Assembly (NCBI GenBank): GCA_954871525.1
Contig: OX940869.1
Location: forward strand, 23,340,001-23,404,000
From: Parietaria judaica
Lineage: Eukaryota; Streptophyta; Magnoliopsida; Rosales; Urticaceae
Length of the DNA: 64,000 bases
Direction of reading: 5' to 3'
The notes beneath the pieces were generated by a model, which was not told the DNA's origin, did no database searches, and was given only the letters and a program-made list of their open reading frames with translations. The position numbers and the translations under genes are program-made. Shown piece after piece: positions 35,816-47,345 of this stretch; the stretch's first letter is position 1; each line of letters begins with the position of its first letter.

Positions 35816-36890
35816 TATACTTCAGACGCCGCAGCGTATTCCTACGTAGAATAAAACACGCCACGGAGTGGAGTAAATAAGCCGCGGCACATTAAGGTTC
35901 GAAATAAAAGAGACTCTGTAAAATTTTGGGATGTAAATACGCCACCGCACGAAATCAAGGAGCCGAGGCTCGTATGTGTACGCTGTGGCATCTCTTAGAT
36001 AGGCCACGGTATAAGCTTATACAACGCTAGTTTTTTTGCCTATATATGCCGCGGCTTTATAACTATACGCCTCGGCGTTCCTGTCATGGCACGGCCTACC
36101 TTGGGTAAGCCGCGGCAAGATTTGACTTGCAGAATGCATGCTCTCTGTATAATTTGTATGCAACTTATGCCGCGGCACTACCGAAGAACGCCGACGCTTC
36201 AGGTACTTATGCCAAGGCGTCGGTATACATAAGCCGCGGCTTTCCTTTGAATTTACCTATATACATTCTGCTCTATGCAACTCGCCGTGGCATTTTTATC
36301 CCGTATGAAACGCGCCGCGGCACGTATACTTCAGACGCCGCAGCGTAGTCCTACATGGAAAAAACACGCCACGGCGTGGCATCAATAAGCCGCGGCACGT
36401 TAAGGTTCGAAATAACACAGACTCTGTAAAATTTTGGGATGTAAATACGCCACGGCACGAAATCAAGGAGCCGAGGCTCGTATGAGTACGCCGCGGCATT
36501 TCTTAGATACGCCACGACATAACCTGATACAACACACATGTAGAATTGTGGTTTGGTTTCTGTGTAGATTTTTTGCCTATATATGCCGCGGCTTTGTAAA
36601 CATACGCCTCGGCCTTTCGATAATGCCACGGCCTATCTTGAGTAAGCCACGGCAAGATTTGGCTTGCAGAATGCATGCTCTCTGTAAAATTTGTATGCTA
36701 TATATACGGCGGCACTACCGAAGCACGCCGAGGCTTCATGTACTTATGCCAAGGCATCGGCATACATAAGCCACGGCTTTCCTTTGAATTTACCAATATT
36801 CATTTTGCTCTATGCAACTAACCGCGGCCTGTATATTAAACGCCGCGGCATTTTTATCCCGTATGAAACGCGCCGCGGCACGTTATTCAA
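35816..36890. repeat. Tandem duplication of GCCGCGGC motif arrays
   Basis: Two units, 35816-36324 and 36325-about 36890, each begin TATACTTCAGACGCCGCAGCG and share collinear sequence, including CGAAATCAAGGAGCCGAGGC and CGTATGAAACGCGCCGCGGC. Within them an 8-base motif of the form GCC(G/A/T)(C/A/T)GGC recurs every 25-50 bases. These are likely binding sites of the element's accessory protein. Confidence 0.85.
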
Positions 36891-37108
36891 AAGCCGCGGA
36901 TTTAACTGTAAAATGGGAATTTATATGTATTTGACAAACTTATTTATAAAAACAATTATTCAATCAATTTCCAAACTGTAAAAATTTTAAAGATAACTAA
37001 TTGAAAAACAATTGTTCAATCAATTTCCAATTAAATAAACATGATAACTAATTGTTCATACATGAAAAACAAGATCGAAATATAACATTATTACAATTAA
37101 ATTATTAT

Positions 37109-40100
37109 TCAATCAATTTCCAATGCCGGGATATCTCGACGTAGAAAAAACGAAACATCATCATCATCATCAACATCAACGTCTTCAAACAATGGTAGCC
37201 CGTTGGAGAATGGTGCGATGGTAGTGATGTCTTCAACTTCTTCATTCGATTCTTCTGCATTTCTCGCATTCACATGCACGACGAGAGATAATTCTTGATT
37301 GACCGGGTCCGAGACATAAAACACTTGAGATGCTTGGTATGCCAACATGAATGAATCATTGGCATAACTCATCCGTCTAAAGTCAACAACTGTAACTCCA
37401 TCATTGTCAACTTTGACGTGGTTGTTGTCCGCCCATTTGCACTTAAACAATCCAACTCGGAAACCACAATAATCAAGCTCCCAAATATCTTCTACATAGC
37501 CAAAATAGCTCATAAAAGCTTGTTTTGGATTCTTATCCTTGGCCGACGCAACATGGATTCCTTCCGCAAAGAATGTAACACCACTATTTTGTACGGGGTG
37601 TTTTTCGTCCCTTTCCCTTGTGTAAAACGTGTACCCGTTAACGTATCATGACGTGTACCTGGTAACTACTTGTGAAGGCCCGCCAGAGATCTTCAATAGT
37701 GTCTCATCTAAATTCTTTCTTCTTGCATAACAATATTCATCGATCCACTTTGCAAACGTATGGTTGTGCTCTTCTTTTAGCCATTTTTCGTTTTTTGATT
37801 TTTTCGGATAAGTGGACCTTAACTCATTCATATGAACATCGATAAAGGGTTCCACGACGTCTAAATTGTGCAACACATGGAGAACGGCTTGCTCCCATTC
37901 TTTTCGGTTGACAGTTGAAGGATTTGCTGTGCATAAAAACATCAAAATAAATATTATATTCAACACGTAATCTAAATATTAACATCGTATTTATTTATAA
38001 AAAATTATAATAATTACCTGCAGATAAGCCTTTGGATTCCGCTTTGGCTATTTTGGGAACACCAATTGGCCGAGTTCTCGGGAAATACTCTACACAAAAT
38101 TCAACCGACTCTTTTTCCATATATCCTTCGACAATGCTCCCTTCTGGTCGATTGTAATTCTTCACGTACCCTTTCAATACTTTCATATACCGTTCGATTG
38201 GATACATCCACCGTAGAAATATAGGTCCACATAACTTCACTTCGCGTACTTGGTGAACGGTTAAGTGAATCATGATGTCGAAAAATGAGGGTGGAAAAAA
38301 CATCTCGAGCATACATAGGGTTTTTACCAAGTCCACTTGTAAATCGTCAAGATCTTGAACCTTAATAGTTTTGGAGCAAATTTTGTTGAAAAATTCACAT
38401 AACTTTGAAATTGCGAATCGAACTTCCTTTGGCAAAAACCCTCGCAATGCAAGAGGCAATATTTGTTGAAGAAACATATGACAATCGTGAGTCTTCATTC
38501 CGATAAGTCTCAAATCCTTCATAGATACAAACCTTTTGTAGTTCGAAGAATGACCTTCTGGAACTTTTATCGCCGCAAGCCATCCACAAAGCTTCCTTCG
38601 CTCCGTTCTTGATAAAGTGTGGACAGCCGGTGGTAGTAATGTCTTCTTTCCAGCCATTTTAGGATGCAAATCCGGTCTTATACCCAATTAAACGAGATCT
38701 TGTCGAGCATTTTTCCCATCTTTTGTTTTATTTGGATCGTCAAGCAATGTACCAACAATCGCTTCACATACATTTTTTTCAATGTGCATAACGTCCAAAC
38801 AATGTCGAACGTAATGCATCTTCCAATACGGGAGCTCGTAGAAGATTGATACTTTTTTGAACGGTCTATCTTCAAATTTCTTTTGCTTCCTCTTACCACT
38901 CGACGTTCTTTTTCCAAGCACTTCATAAGTCTCTTCACAAATCAATTTATAGACATCTTCACCGTTCAAAATTTTTGGAGGAGGTCGATGTTCTTGCTTC
39001 CCATTAAACTTTTTTTCTTTCTTTCTGTACGGGTGATCTCTCGGTAAAAATCTCCTATGGTCGAGAAAAACTGTTTTCTTCCCATGTTTCAACCGGATTG
39101 AAGATGTATTTTTGATGCAGACTGGACAACCAATAGAACATTTCACCGAGTAACCAGACAAGTTTCCGTATGCCGGGAAGTCGTTGATTGTCCACATTAA
39201 CATTGCTTTCAACTTGAACACTTCGCGTCGGTAAGCATCGTTGATCTCAATTCCTTCGTTCCACATCATCTTTAGATCATCGACCAAAGGTGCCAAGTAG
39301 ATGTCGATGTCATTTCCTGGTTGGCTCAGTCCCGAAATTAAAAGAGTCAACATCAAGAACTTCTGCTTCATACACAACATCGGAGGGAGATTGTAGTTGC
39401 AAAGTATTACCGGCCAAACACTATAACGACTACTCATGTTACCAAACGGATTCATCCCGTCTGTTGCCAAACTAAGACGCAAATTCCTGGGATCTGAGCT
39501 GAATTCCGGATACCGAATATCAAAACTTTTCCACTGTGAACCATCACAAGGGTGTCTTAAAATGCCATCATTACTCTGATTTTTTGAGTGTCAAACCATG
39601 TTCTCCGCGTGATTAATATTGTTAAACATGCGTTTGAGGCGGGTGAATGGGGGAATGTACCATAATACTTTCTGCGGAACCCCTTTGATACCGTCATGTG
39701 GCTCCTTTCCTGTCTTCCACCTTGACTCATTGCACAGTGGACATTCACTTAATTCTGTATGCTCGTTCCGATACAGTACGCAATCTTTTGGACATGCATG
39801 AAAATTTTCAAACTTTAAACCTAACAAGCCCAATGTCTTCTTTGCCGCATATATTCCTGACGGAACTTTATTACCGGCCGGCAACGTTTCACGAAGGAGT
39901 TCCAACAATTGTGTAAAGCTAGAATTTGTCCAACTTCCTGCCGCCTTTAAATGGAATAATGATACCAAAGACCCTATTTTCGTTGTGTTACTCCCATCAT
40001 ACAAAGGCGCTTCGAAATCCCCCACCATCGACTCTAATAATTGCGGTCTTCCCAGAAAATTATAGTCGATATCATCCATCAAACCACCAATGTTATCGGC

Positions 40101-40388
40101 TTCGTCTTTGTCTTCTTCTTCTTCTTCAACTAAATTATTGACTCTTTTACCACGCATTTTTTCTCCATGAAAGTACCAATGATCATAGGAACTCATAATA
40201 CCAATTGCTAACAAATGCGATTTGACTACTTTCATAGATTTCAAAACTAAATTTCCACATAAAAGACAAGGACACCTAATCAAATCTCCTTCTTCAAAGT
40301 TTAAACGCACAAAATCCATAAATTCTTGAACACCATGTCGGTAATCATCGCTTATTCTATTTTTCGTCATCCATTCCTTAAATGCCAT
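37109..40388 (-). pseudogene. CACTA tnp2-type transposase with three in-frame stops
   Basis: The transposase cuts and rejoins element ends. Reading starts at ATG 40388. The Transpos_assoc domain covers about 40388-40150 (MAFKEWMTKN, CPCLLCGN). The transposase core spans about 39800-38900 with CPLCNESRW, SLATDGMNPFGN and GNDIDIYLAPLVDDL. DUF4218 covers about 38500-38050 (LEMFFPPSFFDIMIHL) and DUF4216 about 37510-37200 (WELDYCGFRVGLFKCKW). One intron, 38017-37927 (CAG|GTAATT...TGCACAG, 91 bp), keeps frame. Stops at 39593-39591 (TGA, likely from Trp), 38690-38688 (TAA) and 37648-37646 (TGA) break an otherwise single register, so this copy is inactive unless suppressed. There is no frameshift. 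Confidence 0.88.
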
Positions 40389-40554
40389 ATTGCAAATAAA
40401 GAATTTGAAGATTGAATACCTTTTTCTTTCGTGACGAAGCACCGAGCCCAAATTTGAAATCAATGGAAAAGTCGCCTAAGGGAGAAAAAAAAGGGTTTTT
40501 GGAGTTATGGTGTAAATGGGTATGAAAACAAAATAATAATGGCAGATCTGCGAC

Positions 40555-41070
40555 GAGTGCCACGGCGTGATGTAAATTACGCCGCGGCATGTTTAATATC
40601 CACCATGGATAAATGCCGTCGTCGTCATAAAGCCGCGGCATACCTATATATGCCACGGAATAGCCTGATAAAATTTTAGAAACGCGCCGCGGCGTACCCC
40701 ACTAACGCCACGGCATGACCTGACAAAGATTACTCGATCAAATTTGATCTGCCCTCGATTTTTCTCTGTTTATGCCGCGGCATGGGTACAGGAAGCCGAG
40801 GCTTTGTTCGCTCATGCCTTGGCATTTGTGACATAAAGCCGCAGCATATTGCTTTCATTTACAATTATACCCCCTGATTTTGACAAGAGCCGCGGCCTTC
40901 CAGTAATACGCCGCGGTGTGTACCCGCTGACGTAAAAATGGCTATATTTTTACTAGCTACTAGGGTTAAAATTATTACCCTCCAACGGTTAAAAACGGCT
41001 ATATTTGCGAAAATTCTCATAAAAAGTCCCATAAACAAACTCGGATTCGGAAGTCCCATAAATTATAAAC
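40555..41070. repeat. GCCGCGGC motif cluster upstream of the transposase
   Basis: About ten GCCGCGGC-type boxes (GCCGCGGC, GCCACGGC, GCCGAGGC, GCCTTGGC) lie between 40555 and 40920, just 5' of the transposase gene, as expected of promoter-proximal subterminal repeats. The remaining sequence to 41070 shows no gene. Confidence 0.75.
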
Positions 41071-41089
41071 TCCAATGATACTATAGTCC

Positions 41090-41400
41090 CAGAAACAAAT
41101 TCTCAAGAAAGCGTTCAAAATTCCGAAGAAACAGTAGAGTCTGAAATGCCTTCACGTTAGATTCGCACCGCTCGTTCCGTTGGTTCAAGCCGCACAAGAG
41201 GTAGTGGTGGATCTCAATTTTCTTCATCGTGGGATATCGATTTCCATATAAGGCATGAGTGGAATAACTCGACTCAAAATTTAGATAAACACGCTAAATG
41301 CAAATGGTGCGGACTATTGTTTGTTCTTCCCTACCCAGATAGAGACATCTATCCTCTTCATGATCATGCCGTGCGTTGTCGTAGAAGGCATGGTTTTTAA
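41090..41400 (+). pseudogene. BED-type zinc finger fragment, copy 1
   Basis: A plus-strand frame contains a Ser/Glu-rich lead, an in-frame TAG at about 41158 and then KCKWCGLLFV...LHDHAVRCRRR, ending TAA at about 41400. CKWC plus a distal His and Cys resembles the C-x2-C...H...C layout of BED fingers found at the N-terminus of hAT-type transposases. Its orientation is opposite to the CACTA genes. It looks captured and is not expected to be functional. Confidence 0.45.
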
Positions 41401-41464
41401 ATATTTTGTATTTTACGTTTTTTAATTTTATTTGTTAAAATTATGTGACAAATGTAGCTTTAAA

Positions 41465-41650
41465 TTGTAATGGAGTTGTAATGTGGCACTTATCATAATG
41501 TACTTGTAATGTGTTGTAATGTGATACTTGTAATGTGTTGCAATGTGGTACTTATAATAATGTACTTGTAATGTGTTGTAATGTGGTACTTGTAATGTGT
41601 TGTAATGTGGTACTTTTCATATGTGCTACTTGTAATGTGGAATTGTTAAG
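41465..41650. repeat. Imperfect tandem repeat, GTAATGTG type
   Basis: Repeated TTGTAATGTGTTGTAATGTGGTACTT-like units in AT-rich DNA just after the first BED-like fragment. No coding potential. Confidence 0.7.
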
Positions 41651-42160
41651 TGATGATCATGTATTTATAATATAAACATGTGTATTCATAATTCTATATA
41701 TTTTATAATTAATCACATATGTATTCTTACATATTTGTATTCATACATAATAATTACAGTTTAGGTTTATGGGTTTAAAGTTTAGGGTTTAAGTTTAGGG
41801 AAATATTGTACAAATTAATTAAACACGCCGCGGCCTATTGTTCAGAAGCCACGGCTCTATGTCACACATCGGAAGTTACCGTTGTACAAACTTGACACGC
41901 CGCAGCATCTTTTATCCATGCCGCGGCTTACGGTCGCTGACACAAAAACGGCTAGTTTTTTTTTCACCCGAAATTATTACCCCACAACGGTAATAAACGG
42001 CTATATTTGTCAAAATAATGTTAAAAACGTTAAAATTCACATAAATCTTCCATTTAAACCTACTTGCTCACATTTTAGTCTATGTTTCATCAAATTTATA
42101 CTTAGGTTCAAAAATATCATCATTTAAACGTTGAGACTCAAACTCAAGATATGTACGCGT
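41651..42160. other. AT-rich CACTA interior
   Basis: No gene. A few GCCGCGGC-type boxes lie at about 41826-41930. The sequence preceding the second BED-like fragment resembles that before the first. Confidence 0.5.
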
Positions 42161-42162
42161 AA

Positions 42163-42267
42163 TGCAAATGGTGCCGACAAGAGATTCTCGCAATCGTTGA
42201 ACGAGGCACGACTCATTTACGTCGACATGCCGATCGTTGTCGTAGAGATTTAGGTATTGATGACTAA
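42163..42267 (+). pseudogene. BED-type zinc finger fragment, copy 2
   Basis: The frame CKWCRQEILAIVERGTTHLRRHADRCRRD ends in TAA at 42265-42267. The C-x2-C...H-x4-H...C spacing is a better BED match than copy 1, and the HLRRH segment is typical of hAT N-termini. A TAA stands immediately before the first Cys codon where copy 1 has AAA, so the frame has no intact start. Both copies are followed by similar AT-rich tandem repeats, suggesting a duplicated unit. Confidence 0.5.
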
Positions 42268-42320
42268 TTATGATATTAATTGTTGTAGTTTTATTAATAA
42301 AATGTTGAATTGTTGTGAGT

Positions 42321-42510
42321 GATTTTGTTATTTTAAAAGTATTAAATGTAATGTTGAATTGTTATGAGTGATTTTGTTGTTTTAAAAGTAATAAATGTAA
42401 TGTTGAATTGTTGTAAGTGATTTTGTTGTTTTAAAAGTATTAAATGTAATGTTTAATTGTTGTAAGTGATTTTGTTGTTTTAAAAGTATTAAATGTAATG
42501 TTGTATTATT
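42321..42510. repeat. 49-bp tandem repeat, about four copies
   Basis: Units starting GATTTTGTTGTTTTAAAAG begin at 42321, 42370, 42419 and 42468, exactly 49 bases apart, with few differences. Confidence 0.9.
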
Positions 42511-42659
42511 ACATATTTGTATTCTATATATTTTACATAATTCTATATATTTTAATTATTGTAGTTCTTAAGTATTAAATATAATATTGAATTGTTGTGA
42601 GTGATATTATCATTATAAAAGTATTTTTTTTATAATTTTCGAAATGAATGAAGTATGAA

Positions 42660-42980
42660 ACGGGCCGCGGCACGATGTTCACCATGCCGTGGCATGATAT
42701 ATTGAACAACGGTGTTGACCGTAGTCGAAGTCACGCCACGGCATGTTGACAGTTATGCCTCGGCACGGTTTACCCAAGCCAAGGCTTCATCGTCTAATGC
42801 CAAGGCATGGGTAACTTAATGCCGCGACTTATCTTTTATGTTTATCAATATACCCTCTGAATTATGCAACTCGCCGAGGCCTTCTTTAATGATGCCGCGG
42901 CTAATTGCATAATCCATAGGGTATATTGGTAAATTGGAATCATGCCACGGCGTGTTCATTTAAAGGCCGCGGCATGATAA
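42660..42980. repeat. GCCGCGGC motif cluster
   Basis: About a dozen boxes of the GCCGCGGC family (including GCCACGGC, GCCTCGGC, GCCAAGGC and GCCGTGGC) lie between 42660 and 42980. To 43370 the sequence is AT-rich and without a gene. Confidence 0.75.
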
Positions 42981-43370
42981 GTAATTTTACACAATTTAAT
43001 TATTAATTATCTTATTAATTGTAACACAATTTTACACAATTAAATTATCTTATTAATTTTACTAAACGAAGTACAATAAACTATGAAAATGTTGTTAATT
43101 TTATTTTCAAAATAATGCAATTTTCAAAGTAACTAAATAATTTTTCAAAGTAAACAAACATAGTAATATTAACTAAATAATTGTTCAAACAAAATAAACA
43201 TAGTAAGTAATTGTTCAAACAAAATAAACATGATAAACATATACAAATACTAATCTTCGACCGGGTGCTCGTTGTTCTTGCCTTCGTTGTTGATTTTGTC
43301 GGGGATCTCGGTGTTCTCGGGGTTGGCGGCGTTCTCGGGGTTGGCGGGGTTGGCGGGGTTCTCGGGGTTC

Positions 43371-44842
43371 TCAGGGTTGGCGGCGTTCTCGGGGTTGGCG
43401 GGGTTCTCGGGGTTCTCGGGGTTGGCGGCGTTCTCGGGGATGGCGGGGTTGGCGGGGTTCTCGGGGATCTCGGGGTTGGCGGGGTTGGCTGGGTTCTAAG
43501 GGTTCTCGTTGCCGCCGTTCTCGCCGCCTACGTTCTCGCAGCCGTTCTGGCCCTCGCCGTTCCCGGCCTCTGTCAACAAATGCCGGCGTCGGATACTGAT
43601 CAGGATATGCTGCTGGCCACGGCATTGGTGGAAACTGATTTGGCGCCTGGAATCCTGGGTAAATTTTACAGATTGCATTTATTGATTAAAAACATTTCAA
43701 TACATATGTAATATTGATTAGGGATAGGATTCTAACCTAGGTAGATACCCGGCAAGAAGGACCTACAATATGCCGTGAACTCTAGAAGACTACGAACACC
43801 GTGAGCCACGAAGGCTCTCATCGGCGGAGCATCGTAGTTAAGCTCAGTCATTGGGGGGGCGGCGGCAGCAGGCGGTATCTCAACTGCCTGAACCATGAAA
43901 TTCAAGCAAGATTAGATTAATATAAAATCAATTATAAATAATTAAGCAAATGAAGCTATAATTTTACCGGATTTTCAGGTACGATCGCTGGCTCCTCATC
44001 TTCGGGTTCTTTCAAACTCCGGATCCAGGCCGCGTCCATCTTCTTTCCATTCGGCACCTGAATGTCAAGTTCATTCTCCTTGATCTAAACGATAGTTTCA
44101 AAGACGGATTAAATCAATATTGATACAACTGAATTTCACAACTAAACTTATACACAAATGAAGCTATACTTACCCCGGCGTTTATGCAGAGAGCTTTGAT
44201 AAGGAACGGGAAGCCCAATGAGCTCTTCGACTGCTCGTACACCATGCCACGCATGTAGGAGAATATGAAACGACCGACGTCGATATTCAATCCCGTAACT
44301 CCGGCGTAGATCAACTTGAGAAAGTCAAACTGCAGCTCCGTAAAGTGCAAATGCGGGTATAGGTTGCTCCCAAAGAAGTACATCCACACTTTGGCTTTCC
44401 GATTGAGCTGACTTTTGACCAGCCGTGCCTCTCCGCCCTTCTCGTGCCAATTAGCTCCGGGCGTAGCAATTGCCGCCGCTATGGCGTCGTAGAACGGTTG
44501 ATTCAACTCTTGGTCGTGTAAGTGGTTGTGCTCGTTTTCCTCGTCCGTAAAATTTTGGGTTCCGAGGTACTCATTAATGATTCGATGATTGATCTCAAAT
44601 CGAGTACCCCGAACACTGACATACCCGATTGCTGACTCATCGGGAAGAGCTGCATAGAATTCGTGCACCAACACACTCATCGCCTTGATCTTTGGTTGGA
44701 GTACGAAATTCTGCCAACCGCGCTGTATGATGCTCTCATTGAGAGCTTCGCCGAGTTCACCCATATCTGAAATCGGGAATTTGGCGAATCCCCGCTCTGG
44801 GCATATTTTCCGCGTGCTAATTTGTAGAAATCGTTGCGGCAA
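43371..44842 (-). CDS. Four-exon putative plant transposon protein with Arg/Pro/Glu repeat tail
   Basis: Exons are 44842(or earlier)-44174, 44084-43968, 43887-43737 and 43654-43371. Introns are canonical (GTAAGT...TTTAG, GTAAAA...TTCAG, GTTAGA...CCCAG) and phases agree, giving about 406 codons ending TGA at 43371. The first ATG in frame is 44764; an upstream Arg-rich stretch has no ATG, so the start is open. Exon 1 resembles the 'putative plant transposon protein' family (Transposase_32): VSVRGTRFEINHRIINEYLG, then a C-terminal block SYMRGMVYEQSKSSLGFPFLIKALC. Exons 2-3 are acidic and Ala/Pro-rich. Exon 4 has a Pro/Tyr segment and then short ERR and PREPRQ repeats produced by GC-rich tandem DNA. 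Function is unknown. Confidence 0.65.
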
Positions 44843-44959
44843 GAAGCGTGTTGCGGCGAATCGACGGCGAGAAAGAGAGCGACAGCGACGGCGAAGGCGG
44901 GAGCGACGGCGAGGACCAAAGCGAGGGCGAGGGCGGGAGCGACTGAGATGTTAGGGTTA

Positions 44960-45124
44960 AGTATACGATACACGCCGCGGCTTGTTATAAATGATGCCGT
45001 GGCGTGTTACTAAAAACGCAATGCCGTGGCGTATTTCAAGACACGCCGCGGCATACTAGGATTTTTACTGCGGGTTATGATACGAGACACGCCGCGGCAT
45101 GTTATAAATGATGCCGTGGCGTGT
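44960..45124. repeat. GCCGCGGC motif cluster cut by a solo LTR
   Basis: Boxes GCCGCGGC and GCCGTGGC alternate with ATGTTATAAATGAT-type spacers. The cluster continues on the other side of the solo LTR at 47346 with the same phrases (CAATGC(C/T)GTGGCGTATTT), showing that it was one array before insertion. Confidence 0.75.
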
Positions 45125-47345
45125 TGTTGGGATTTATGCCCACAAAGGAGACATGAAGGACCTTTTAGCATATAAAATAGTTTATTAATAAAGTAATCGA
45201 TGTAATAATACGATTATGTTCTTTTGCTGAGAATTAAATAAAGATTAAATATTCATTCTTATTTATTTAAGTTTGTGTTTATGCATATATGTCTACGCCC
45301 TGAAACTATCATCAACGAAAGAAGAGTTAAGTATAGACTTAACAAGATATCTCTTTTTGATAAGTTTAAAATCAACAGTTCACAATCTTAGGATCGATGG
45401 GGGCAATCGTATCTGATTAATGATTGTTTGAATAAACTACTGATATCGGATCTTGTGATATTGAGAGTTGTGACTCTAGAGTTTATTCTTGATGTCTTAA
45501 TGAAGACACTGAACTAGATCTATGACACTTTGAAGTTCGAGTTAAAACCGTTTAATTTCTCGAAGCTTCGAAATCATATAACGAGGGGTATTTTCGTAAT
45601 TACCTAAATCCTGAAGTGGGTACATAATTTCTTGTGACACTTTATGACATTTGACTAGTCAATGGGCAAGACCCAAATGATGGATCAAATACCCGACGGT
45701 TGGTGTCATGAAATTGTCTCGTTGAACTATGTGATTCACAGATATGGAATTTGTGTTATAAGAATGCTACGGCATTAGTATCACATCATGCTTTGTTCTT
45801 TGAAGTGTGAATGAACAAACCGGGCCTGGTACTCATTGAATAATATATTCTCTGAATAAAACATGTGATATGTTGTGACATCTCACTTTATGTTTTTCTC
45901 ATTCACAAACAACGAAGGAGTTGATGAAATAATAACTAAGGGGTAAAACGGTAATTTTACATTCCTCTTAGTTACTGATACACACAAACGGTAATATCAT
46001 AAAATACACCGTGGACCGTGTGAAGAATAATTGTATCACATCAAACGGAAATAAGAACGCACATGAACTTAGAGATTGTCAATATTGGTCATTTAGTGGA
46101 ATCGACCAATATTAAGAATTAAAAGTTCGGGAAAAGTTTGCGAACTTTTATGTCCGGACTTTATTCTAAAGCTTCGTTTATGTGGGTCCATGAGGTCTCA
46201 ATGTTAGACTTTCGGACGAGATTTTGATGAACAAAATAAGTATTAAAAATATGTAAAGTTGATTTATTGAAATCTTACTTTAAGTTCAATTATTGAATTG
46301 AAATATTTTTAAGTACGAAATTGGTTTGATAATTTTCTCTTATGTATAAATTGTGATTCATACATTGAAAATTATTTTCTCATGATTAAATAAATAAATC
46401 GTTATTTTATTTTAATCATCTTTATTAAATGCAATAAGTTGTATAATTATATTGATAATTATATACTATGCGAATTTAATAGTTAAAAGGTTGAGAAAAT
46501 TAATTCCTTAAATTCTCATTGGTTAATCTAGAAAAATGAGGATTAATGATGTGTCAATTTTTCCTCTCTTGATTAATAGAATTAGAGAAAAAGAAAAGAA
46601 AATATTTCAATATAATTCATGGTGTAACATGTGGAATTAATTGAATAAATTTTCTATTCTTTATTAAACCCTATGCACATAATAAGAGGAGAAGATTAAG
46701 TCTTGGTCATGTCTTGCCCATTCAAACTTGGAGAACAAGTAGGTTTTAAAATAATTGATTTAATAAACCTAACTTGGAGAAGAAGCAGGCTTTTGATTGA
46801 ACTTAATTTCTTTGACTATATATATGTGTGATGTTGATCACATTCAAAAGATGACCTAGTCTCCTTGCTCGTGTGCTTTGGGAAAGCAATTAGAGAAAAA
46901 CTTTCTCTCTCCCATTCGCATATTGTATGTGCACAACTTTGAGAGAATAAAATTGAGGCAAAAGTTCCTCTCTTTTTAATCTCTCTTGTTCATAAAGAGC
47001 CCACTCTCTTAATCTCCAAAATACCCGAAAGCCATAGCGTTGAATCCATCGTGGTGGTTTGATCGAAGACGGAAGGAAGACTCGCGAAGATCGACGACGA
47101 AAACCGTGAATAAATTCCGGATTTGTAAGTGTTATTAATCTTATAACTGTTATATGATTTTTTCGGATTTTATCTAATCGTTGTTTACGTAATAAATTTA
47201 TTTTGCATGCATGATAATCGTTTTTAACGTTATGGTTATTTTAATATGTCGAAAAACTGTTTTCATATTAAAAGGAAATTTTGAAATTCCGCCGTAACTC
47301 GTTACGTTCATTATTTATATTAAAAAGTTTAATATCGTTCCATCA
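45125..47345 (+). mobile_element. 2.2-kb solo LTR inserted in the CACTA element
   Basis: Starts TGTTGGGATTTATGCCC at 45125 and ends CGTTCCATCA at 47345 (2221 bp). It is flanked by target duplication CGTGT (45120-45124 and 47346-47350). Orientation is taken from the TATA-like CTATATATATG near 46818. There is no coding sequence, PBS or partner LTR. A TGTTGGGA start is usual for Copia LTRs, but the lineage is an inference. Confidence 0.85.

Noticed and set aside
41760..41805. GTTTAGGGTTTAAGTTTAGGG, telomere-like
   Set aside because: Too short and irregular for interstitial telomeric DNA, and it lies in AT-rich transposon sequence.
43211..43711. Gly/Val/Leu-rich plus-strand frame of 166 codons
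   Set aside because: It is the complement of the ERR/PREPRQ repeat tail of the minus-strand four-exon gene.
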